From Bradyrhizobium sacchari (GTDB taxonomy: Bacteria; Pseudomonadota; Alphaproteobacteria; Rhizobiales; Xanthobacteraceae), in the NCBI RefSeq assembly GCF_002068095.1, contig NZ_LWIG01000012.1:1-38083 (forward strand): a stretch of DNA of 38,083 nucleotides, given 5' to 3'. Below are positions 31,989 to 38,083 of this stretch, in pieces. Both the position numbers and the translations under genes were made by a program. Every line of letters starts with the position of its first letter. The stretch's first letter is position 1. The notes beneath the pieces are model-generated. The model was given only the letters and a program-made list of their open reading frames with translations. It searched no databases and was not told the origin of the DNA.

Positions 31989-32913
31989 GAGCTTGGCCCT
32001 TGAACCATGCGACGTAGTCGGCCAGTCCCCGCTCCAGCGGAATACGCCATTCGAAATCCATCTCGAGCAGGCGCGCGTTGTCGGCCAGCAGGCTGGTCGG
32101 ATCGCCTGGACGCGCGATGCCGGAAAACTGCACGGTCGTTTTGCTGCCCCAATGCCCGATCAGGCCTTCAGCAATGCTGGCCACGCTTACGCCGCGCCCG
32201 GAGCCGCCATTGATTACATCAGAATCGCCCTGCCACGTCCCTTCCGCGACACGCGCTAGCAGGCGAACGACGTCGCGAACGTCGGTCCAGTCCCTTATCT
32301 CGGCGCCTGTTCCTCCGAGGTTCAGCGTGCGCTGCTCGTTGTGCAGCCGTGAGCAGATGTCCCAGAGAAGCTGCTTGCGAAGGTGGGGACCGTAGACCGA
32401 GAACAGACGCACGACGGCGCAGCGAATGCCGAAGCTCTGGACGTAGCTTTGGCACAGTTGCTCCATCATCAGCTTGTGGTGGCCGTAGGGCGACATCGGC
32501 GCCAACGTCGCGCGTTCTGGGATCGGTCCGGCGTGATCGGCCCCGTAGACGGCAGCGCTCGACGCGACGATCAGCCTGCTCGCGGGCGCAAAGCTTCGAA
32601 GCCATTCCAGCAAACGCGCCGTGCTGGCCACGGTGCGCGAATAGTCTTCGAACGGGCGCTCGATCGATAATCCGACGGACGACCCGCCGGCCAGATGGAG
32701 GACGTGCGACGGCAGTCCGTGCGCGGCGGCGAGCGCATTCAGATTGGCGGCATCGACTTCGCCATTGATCCAGGTCTGCAGGCCGAGCGCGCGCGCATCG
32801 GCCGGATCGAGGGCTCCATGGCCGACGCCATGGACAGCATGCCCGCCCCCTGCCAACTCACGGACGAGATGGCGGCCGATGAACCCGTTCGCGCCGGTAA
32901 CCCACACGGACAT
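31981..32913 (-). CDS. NAD-dependent nucleotide-sugar epimerase/dehydratase (SDR)
   Basis: A 310-residue extended SDR: VTGANGFIGRHLVREL at residues about 5-20, VLHLAGGSSVG, VASSAAVYG, and catalytic SPYGHHKLMMEQL (YxxxK). Later segments VRLFSVYGPHLRKQLLWD and IRDWTDVRDVVRLL are typical of 4-epimerases and 4-reductases such as RmlD- or GalE-related enzymes. The ATG at 32913 has AAGG about 9 nt upstream; the frame open to 32958 lacks conserved sequence. It lies 67 bp after the acetyltransferase gene. The substrate is unknown; GDP- or UDP-sugars are both possible. Confidence 0.87.
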   Translation of the reverse strand: MSVWVTGANGFIGRHLVRELAGGGHAVHGVGHGALDPADARALGLQTWINGEVDAANLNALAAAHGLPSHVLHLAGGSSVGLSIERPFEDYSRTVASTARLLEWLRSFAPASRLIVASSAAVYGADHAGPIPERATLAPMSPYGHHKLMMEQLCQSYVQSFGIRCAVVRLFSVYGPHLRKQLLWDICSRLHNEQRTLNLGGTGAEIRDWTDVRDVVRLLARVAEGTWQGDSDVINGGSGRGVSVASIAEGLIGHWGSKTTVQFSGIARPGDPTSLLADNARLLEMDFEWRIPLERGLADYVAWFKGQARA

Positions 32914-32980
32914 GGCGCTACCTTGTGTGCAGGCGGTTGGCTTGTGAGCACATTGCAATCTTCATTGTCGTGGGCGTCCC

Positions 32981-33601
32981 TTATCGCTCGTCCGGCGACA
33001 ACTCCCTGACGATGGTGGCGGGATTACCCGCCACGATGGAATAGGCCGGAACGTCCTTGGTGACTACGGCGCCCGCGGCGACGATCCCTCCCTCACCAAT
33101 CGTCACGCCTCGCATTACCATCGCACAAGCGCCAATCCACGCATCGTCGCAGATCTTGATCGGACGATCGTCGAGCGAGAGCTTGCGTGGATGACCCAAG
33201 GTAAAAATCTGCCTTGCCTGTTCGTGCCGCTCAGCGGCACGGATCGGATGCGAAAGATTATCGAATATGTTCACTGAATGCGAGATCAGGACGCGATTTC
33301 CGATGTCGATCGAGGCTCCCGACCAAATGCGCGTACCGGCTCCGACATAGCACCACTCTCCGATTGTGATGCGGCCGCCGTGACCCAGGATCATCAGCTC
33401 ACCCCGGACGTGAGAATGACTGCCGATGACGATCTTTTCGCTATCGCCCAACGCATTCCTGATCCGCGCAGTATGAGCCAGGAACGCTCCAGGATGCATG
33501 CGGCATGTCGCCCGCCCGATCAGGCGCTGGACGATATAGTGCCAATTGATGCCATCGATGGCATGCGCGCAATGGCGTACAAGCGTGGAAAGGCTGGACA
33601 T
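32981..33601 (-). CDS. Hexapeptide-repeat (left-handed beta-helix) acetyltransferase
   Basis: A 206-residue O-acetyltransferase of the WcaF/maltose-acetyltransferase type, which would acetylate a sugar hydroxyl of the glycan with acetyl-CoA. Imperfect hexapeptide repeats run from about residue 60 (IVIGSHSHVRGELMILG) through ISHSVNIFDN to DDAWIGACAMVMRGVTIGEG and IVAAGAVVTKDVPAYSIVAGNPA, the classic C-terminal coil. The catalytic His is probably in HSVN or in DNLSHPI. I use the ATG at 33601 with GAGAGGG about 8 nt upstream; a TTG one codon earlier is unlikely. Confidence 0.88.
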   Translation of the reverse strand: MSSLSTLVRHCAHAIDGINWHYIVQRLIGRATCRMHPGAFLAHTARIRNALGDSEKIVIGSHSHVRGELMILGHGGRITIGEWCYVGAGTRIWSGASIDIGNRVLISHSVNIFDNLSHPIRAAERHEQARQIFTLGHPRKLSLDDRPIKICDDAWIGACAMVMRGVTIGEGGIVAAGAVVTKDVPAYSIVAGNPATIVRELSPDER

Positions 33602-33735
33602 CAACGTACCCTCTCACGTCGCAAGATCGAACGCGTTCGGGTTCTCATGACACCTCCAACGGAGTCAGCCTCCATCCTCCATTGGATCATTAAGTTGAAA
33701 TTCATGCAATTAATCGGGAGGGCGCGCGACGAACG

Positions 33736-33751
33736 CTGTAGCATGCTACAG
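33736..33751. repeat. 16-bp perfect palindrome across the GT stop codon
   Basis: CTGTAGCATGCTACAG is fully self-complementary without a spacer. It includes the stop codon of the glycosyltransferase gene (33746-33748) and the following 10 bp. The lack of a loop and T-run fits a dimeric protein site better than a terminator. Confidence 0.5.
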
Positions 33752-34834
33752 GCGTCCTACGAGATCGACGAACGCTTTCCACTGCACGTCCTTGCTATAA
33801 GTACCGCGGACGCGAGCCCGCCCACGCGCGGCGATCTCAGCCGGCCCAGGCCAGTCCTGCAGGCTACGCGAAATGACCTCGGCGGCCTGTTCCGGCGTGC
33901 CATAGGTCTCGATGGTCACGCCCTCCTGCATGCCTTCAGGATATTCACCGGCGTCGGAGACGAGCAGCGCGCCGCATCCCATCGCCTCGAAGCAACGCAT
34001 GTTGCCGCGATCCGTGCCGGCCATGTCGATCGCGCCGTTGAGCACGATCTTCGCCGAGCCGAGCAGCTCGTAAAGTTCTCTGCCGAACACCGGCGGCTTG
34101 GCGATGGCGGCGATGGCATCGGGGCGGCGGTGCCGTCGCAACGGCAACAACCGTCCAAGCGTGCTTTCAGCGAGCCTGGTCAGGCGCGATGCATCGAGGC
34201 AAAAAACGATATTGCGGCTGTCGGCGAGTTGCGCGACCCGCTCAAGCGTTCGCGCGCGCACGCGATGGTGCCGTGAGTAGCCGCCGGCGAAGGCGACGTC
34301 GACAGGGCGCTCGCCGTGGCCATACTCGTCCATCACCGGATCATGCGCCGGAAAGAAGGATTCGACCCGGCATCCCCTGCGGCGCCAGATATCGAGGATC
34401 GAGGGAGCGTTGCCGAGCACGGCGGCATAGGCCGTGAAATCGGCGTTGCCCGACGGCGCAGCGCGCCAGCACACCGCCTTCTTCACGCAACCCGGCAGCT
34501 TGGCAACGAACGCGCTCGGGTAACGCACGGGATCGAGATTGTAGAGCACCTCGGTGGCGTGGTGCTCGATCTGTGCAAGGAGAATAGCCTCGAGCGTCGG
34601 CTCCCCCGGCATGCCCTGCTCGCGCGCCCAGCGGCGCTGCAGGACCTCGTCGTCCCCATTGGTGAAAAAGGCCTCCGACGCCCCCTCGAGCACCGGTTGG
34701 AGGAAATGCGAGGCGCCGAAGCGGTCGTGCAGAAACACCCGGCGTCGCTCTTCGAAGCTAACAGCCTTTGCCGCGAGCTGGTTCAATCGCGGCAGATAGG
34801 ATGGATAGAAACAGCTATTCTGGAACAGACGCAT
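33746..34834 (-). CDS. CgeB-like glycosyltransferase
   Basis: A 362-residue GT-B type protein with the C-terminal domain seen in CgeB/'glycosyltransferase family protein 1': DVAFAGGYSRHHRVR, LYELLGSAKIVLNGAIDMAGTDRGNMRCFEAMGCGALLVSDAGEYP and YGTPEQAAEVI. The N-terminal part is variable. The ATG at 34834 follows the asnB stop by 2 bp; a frame reaching 35035 lies inside asnB and has no similarity. This group has few characterised members; it probably adds one sugar in the second glycan. Tight coupling to asnB suggests the two act in the same pathway. Confidence 0.82.
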   Translation of the reverse strand: MRLFQNSCFYPSYLPRLNQLAAKAVSFEERRRVFLHDRFGASHFLQPVLEGASEAFFTNGDDEVLQRRWAREQGMPGEPTLEAILLAQIEHHATEVLYNLDPVRYPSAFVAKLPGCVKKAVCWRAAPSGNADFTAYAAVLGNAPSILDIWRRRGCRVESFFPAHDPVMDEYGHGERPVDVAFAGGYSRHHRVRARTLERVAQLADSRNIVFCLDASRLTRLAESTLGRLLPLRRHRRPDAIAAIAKPPVFGRELYELLGSAKIVLNGAIDMAGTDRGNMRCFEAMGCGALLVSDAGEYPEGMQEGVTIETYGTPEQAAEVISRSLQDWPGPAEIAARGRARVRGTYSKDVQWKAFVDLVGRL

Positions 34835-34836
34835 CC

Positions 34837-36675
34837 TTATACATACCTCGCCAACATCCATTTCATGTTCAGATACGGCCAGATCCGACCGACAGTTTCC
34901 CAGTCCCAGGACTTCGACACCGTCAATCGACTGACCGTCGTGCGCAGAGCCGCCTCGTCCACCAGCTCGGTAAATGCCGGCACCTTGCGATCGAGCAGGT
35001 CGGCCGTCCAGCCGGCCAGCGGCCCGTTCAGCCATTCCGGCATCGGTGAATTGAAGCCCACCTTGCGGCGCTCGGTGCGAATTGATTCCGGCATCAGGTT
35101 GGCCATCGCCCGCCGCGCGACCGCCTTGGTATAGCCCTCCGACGACTTGCTGCTCTCCGGTAGCGCCATCGTGTAGGTCACCAGGCGCCAGTCCATGAAA
35201 GGCATGCGGACCTCGACGCCGTGCGCCATCGAGAGACGGTCGAAGTTGCGCAGGATGGTGGGCAGCACGGTGCTATGGAACATGCGGTAGAGGCGCTTGT
35301 TCAAGCCGCCCCATTCACGCGGCAGCACGTCGTCCTCTGCCGCCAGCGGAAGCGGGGCGGGAAGATTGCCGAGGCCGCCGCGCAGAAAATACATGCCCCG
35401 ACGCCTGAGGGCCAACGCTCGCAGGACATCCACGCCGCGTCGAGCCAGCGCCGAGCGCGAAGCGAAGTCTTCAACCGCGTTCCGGAGTCGAAATGCGCCT
35501 GCCTGTCCCTGCTGCAGATAGGCCCCCATCAACTCGTCCGCACCGTGACCGTCCAGCGACACCGTCACGTTTTGCTGCCGCAACTGCCGATAGATCAACC
35601 ATATCGCGCTGGGCAAGGAGATATAGACGTCATCGAGATCGTCGAGAATTTGATCGAGGTCCGTGAGCGCATCGGCTCGCCCGATTTCGAGAAATGTCGG
35701 TGCTACCCCTGCCCAGGCGGCGGCCTCCTCCGCCATCGGCCGCTCGTCGTTCAGGGCGCCGGGGAACGTCGCAACAAAGGCATGGCGCCACGCGCTACTG
35801 TCACGCGGGCCCATGCCCGCCTTCTCGTGCGCAGCCATGGTGCAGATCACCGCCGATGAATCGAAGCCTCCGGACAGGCACGTTCCGATCGGCACATCGC
35901 TGCGCATGCGCAGGGCCACGGCATCCTGGAACAGCTCGCGAAAGCGGGCCACACGTTCGGCTTCGGTGGCCGGCACGGCTGGCAGGTGATCCACGGTCCG
36001 CCACCAGCGCCTGACATTGACCTTGCCCTGGCGCAGCCACATGCAATGGCCGGCCTGCAGACGGCGAACCCGCCGAAACAGCGTCCGCTCGCTTCCTTCG
36101 GTCCCGAAGGCATCGAGCAGCAGCCGGCGCGCAACCTCCACGTCGACGGAAGCGTCGATCAGTCCGCTTCGCACCAGCGCCCGCTGCTCGGACGCGAAGA
36201 TGAACCGTTCCGGCGACACCGCATAGAGCAGCGGCTTTATACCGAACCGATCGCGCGCAAGAAACAGTTCGCCGGTGCTGGTGTCGAAGATCGCCAGCGC
36301 CCACATGCCGTTGAAGCGGGGCAGCATCTCTTCCCGCCAGGCCTGCCAGGCGGCCAGGATCACTTCGGTATCGGATTGGCTGCGGAACACCGCGCCCTGC
36401 GCCTCGAGCTCGCGGCGCAGCTCGAGGAAATTGTAGATCTCGCCGTTGTAAACAATGACGTGACGGCCGTCGGCAGACAGCATCGGTTGATTGCCACCCT
36501 CGCCGGGATCGATGATCGCAAGGCGACGATGACCGAATGCGAGAGTCCGGTCCGGGCTGAACCAGGTTCCTTCGCCAAACGGACCGCGATGCGCGATCAG
36601 GCTGGTCAGTCGCGAGATGTCGGCCGGCTCGACCGAATTGCCGCGCAAATTGACGATTCCGGCGATTCCGCACAT
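34837..36675 (-). CDS. asnB: Asparagine synthetase-like glutamine amidotransferase
   Basis: A 612-residue two-domain enzyme. Residues 1-210 are the glutaminase: Cys2 nucleophile (MCGIAGI), HRGPFGEG, RRLAIID and YNGEIYNFLELR. Residues about 240-590 are the synthetase, with the ATP PP-loop LSGGFDSSAV and SLDGHGADELMGAY. AsnB makes asparagine from aspartate, glutamine and ATP, but copies in polysaccharide loci often amidate uronic acids or acyl groups of the glycan (family knowledge; the role here is inferred). The usual Asp in HRGPD is Phe here. It lies 3 bp after the flippase gene and 2 bp before the CgeB-like gene. Confidence 0.9.
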   Translation of the reverse strand: MCGIAGIVNLRGNSVEPADISRLTSLIAHRGPFGEGTWFSPDRTLAFGHRRLAIIDPGEGGNQPMLSADGRHVIVYNGEIYNFLELRRELEAQGAVFRSQSDTEVILAAWQAWREEMLPRFNGMWALAIFDTSTGELFLARDRFGIKPLLYAVSPERFIFASEQRALVRSGLIDASVDVEVARRLLLDAFGTEGSERTLFRRVRRLQAGHCMWLRQGKVNVRRWWRTVDHLPAVPATEAERVARFRELFQDAVALRMRSDVPIGTCLSGGFDSSAVICTMAAHEKAGMGPRDSSAWRHAFVATFPGALNDERPMAEEAAAWAGVAPTFLEIGRADALTDLDQILDDLDDVYISLPSAIWLIYRQLRQQNVTVSLDGHGADELMGAYLQQGQAGAFRLRNAVEDFASRSALARRGVDVLRALALRRRGMYFLRGGLGNLPAPLPLAAEDDVLPREWGGLNKRLYRMFHSTVLPTILRNFDRLSMAHGVEVRMPFMDWRLVTYTMALPESSKSSEGYTKAVARRAMANLMPESIRTERRKVGFNSPMPEWLNGPLAGWTADLLDRKVPAFTELVDEAALRTTVSRLTVSKSWDWETVGRIWPYLNMKWMLARYV

Positions 36676-36678
36676 GTC

Positions 36679-38083
36679 CTAGATCGCCTTCAGGGGCACG
36701 AAACGAGTGACAATGGCGCGCAAGTCCTGCAAGCAGGCCCTTCGATACGGCCCCAGCTGCGACGCGGCAACTTCGACGACAAAGATGATCGCAGCCGTCA
36801 CCGATGCGACGGCTCCCACCGACCACCAGGATGGCGCAAGGTGGAATGGTGCGCTGTCGAGGCCGGTGCGCAGCGCCAGCGCCGTCGCAATTCCGATGCC
36901 GAGCGGCATCAACACGCAATAGATGACGCGCGGCCAGATGCCGGAAATGTCAAAACTGCGGCGCAACAGCACGACGATGGTCGCCATCTGCGCAACCATG
37001 CCGGCGCAGGCGCTCCAGCCTGCGGCCTGCCATCCGAAGCTCGGCAATACGATCGCACTGGTGCCGAGGATGACAATGCCCGTGATGAACGCGATGAGCG
37101 CGTTGGAGCGCGAGCGCCCGTGCGCCAGCAGATAGAAGCCGAACACGTTCGCACTCGATCCAAGGATACCGGCAACCGACAGAACGACGAGCACCCGCGC
37201 GGCCTCGGCTGCGACCTCCGCTCCGGTCCAGACATGCAGCAGCGGACCGGCTACGGGGATCAATGCGCCCAAGGCACTTGCCGCAAGGACATTCAATATC
37301 CACGATGATCGGAACAGCAGATCGACCCTGCGGTCCTCGCTCTCTTTTTGCAGCGTGCTGAAGAATGGAAACAAGATCTCACCGACCTTGAGAATGCCGA
37401 TATAGGTCGCCTCCTGGAGGCGTTGCGCCACACCATAGAAGCCGACGAATTGCGGTTGCAACAGCGCGCCAAGCAGATATCGGTCGGCCTGCGCCGCAAG
37501 CAGTGCCCCGCCCTGCGCGGCCACCTGCCAGATGCCGAAACGAGCGAGCCTTGCGAAGGCATCGCGATGCAATGCCGGCCGTGCGAGCCATTGACCGATT
37601 GCGCCACGGGACCAGGCTACAGCCATCACCAGGCCGGTCGCAAATCCCAGCGCCTGGCAACCGAGAAACGTCGACGCATACGGCGAAACCGGGATCAGCA
37701 ACAGCATCGAGAAAGTCGAGACCACGGTGCTGGCAATGCCGACCGAGGCGATCCGGCGATAGTCCTGACGCGCGGTAAACAGGGCAACGAAGACCGCCGA
37801 AACGCATTGGCATAGCCAGCCAATACCAGCCACGATAAAGGCCAATCCGAGGTCGTCAGCGGCCGGACCGGCCAGATGAAATCCGAGACGCGCAAGGGGC
37901 GCCCCCGCAAACAGCAAGAAAACGCTGATCGGGCCGCCCACGCCGATCGCGAGCATCACCGAGGTCGCGAAAATGCGTCGCGCATCGTCACGATCGGATG
38001 GCTCAAGTCGCTGCGCAAGCTCGCGCGCCGTCGAAAGTCCCAGCGCGTTGCTGAACACCAGCGCCGGCGCAATGGAGGCGGTG
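36679..38083 (-). CDS. Wzx-like polysaccharide flippase (5' end outside window)
   Basis: About 468 codons of a polytopic membrane protein of the MATE/oligosaccharide-flippase superfamily; the frame is open to the window edge, so the true start lies beyond 38083. About 12 hydrophobic helices are visible, e.g. SVMLAIGVGGPISVFLLFAG, STFSMLLLIPVS and VIYCVLMPLGIGIATALAL. AAQADRYLLGALL and VGFYGVAQRLQEATY match Wzx-type proteins, which flip lipid-linked repeat units to the periplasm. It is the most upstream visible gene of block 4, 3 bp before asnB. Confidence 0.87.
   Translation of the reverse strand, partial: TASIAPALVFSNALGLSTARELAQRLEPSDRDDARRIFATSVMLAIGVGGPISVFLLFAGAPLARLGFHLAGPAADDLGLAFIVAGIGWLCQCVSAVFVALFTARQDYRRIASVGIASTVVSTFSMLLLIPVSPYASTFLGCQALGFATGLVMAVAWSRGAIGQWLARPALHRDAFARLARFGIWQVAAQGGALLAAQADRYLLGALLQPQFVGFYGVAQRLQEATYIGILKVGEILFPFFSTLQKESEDRRVDLLFRSSWILNVLAASALGALIPVAGPLLHVWTGAEVAAEAARVLVVLSVAGILGSSANVFGFYLLAHGRSRSNALIAFITGIVILGTSAIVLPSFGWQAAGWSACAGMVAQMATIVVLLRRSFDISGIWPRVIYCVLMPLGIGIATALALRTGLDSAPFHLAPSWWSVGAVASVTAAIIFVVEVAASQLGPYRRACLQDLRAIVTRFVPLKAI

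Noticed and set aside
1..38083. tRNA, rRNA, CRISPR arrays, insertion sequences, prophage genes
   Set aside because: I looked for them on both strands and saw no transposase or integrase motifs, no regularly spaced short repeats and no RNA gene signatures. The only tandem array is inside the protease gene.

Overview
The window reads as chromosomal DNA of an alphaproteobacterium of the Rhizobiales, most likely Bradyrhizobium or a close relative. The basis is high GC, the pairing of a MarR-type EPS regulator with a NusG/RfaH paralogue, a serralysin-like protease ending in tryptophan-rich tandem repeats, and small hypothetical proteins of a style familiar from that genus. This is judged from protein character alone; no database was searched. 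Almost all of the window is devoted to cell-surface polysaccharide.

Block 1 (about 1-19.2 kb, minus strand) is an O-antigen-type locus. A winged-helix regulator and a NusG paralogue are followed by a hairpin-rich leader with a sequence resembling the enterobacterial ops element. A tightly packed operon follows: galE, the ABC exporter wzm/wzt (Wzt with a C-terminal extension), an RfbC-like epimerase, a DegT-family aminotransferase, a CmcI-family O-methyltransferase, two GT2 enzymes, rfbF, a NovU/TylC3-like C-methyltransferase, another GT2, a GT4, rfbG, an SDR reductase, a GT11 fucosyltransferase and a last GT2. A partial gmd lies beyond a 1.1-kb gap that also holds one small hypothetical gene. 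RfbF, RfbG, the C-methyltransferase, the epimerase and the SDR together suggest a CDP-linked, C-methyl-branched 6-deoxyhexose. Gmd should supply GDP-4-keto-6-deoxymannose for fucose and possibly perosamine.

Block 2 (19.2-24.2 kb, plus strand, divergent from the regulator) is the most unusual part. It holds an ATP-grasp ligase, a protein fusing a dual-specificity-phosphatase-like domain (intact C-x5-R) to an SDR nucleotide-sugar domain, a TylF/MycF-type O-methyltransferase, and then a GT4. The 467-bp divergent region before it carries twin GTTCA-N5-TGAAC palindromes and two long poly-C tracts (9 and 10 nt). One tract lies in a short frame that stops immediately before the ATP-grasp start codon. 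This looks like a regulated, possibly phase-variable cassette for modifying a surface glycan.

Block 3 (24.6-29.3 kb) holds a metzincin protease with RTX motifs and four 117-residue repeats, a small exported protein and a class III CoA-transferase. Block 4 (29.4-38.1 kb, minus strand) is a second polysaccharide locus: a Wzx-like flippase (cut by the window end), an AsnB-type amidotransferase, a CgeB-like glycosyltransferase, a hexapeptide acetyltransferase, an SDR, a GT4 and a Wzy/WaaL-type membrane protein. The window therefore encodes two export logics, ABC-dependent and Wzx-dependent, and probably two different glycans.
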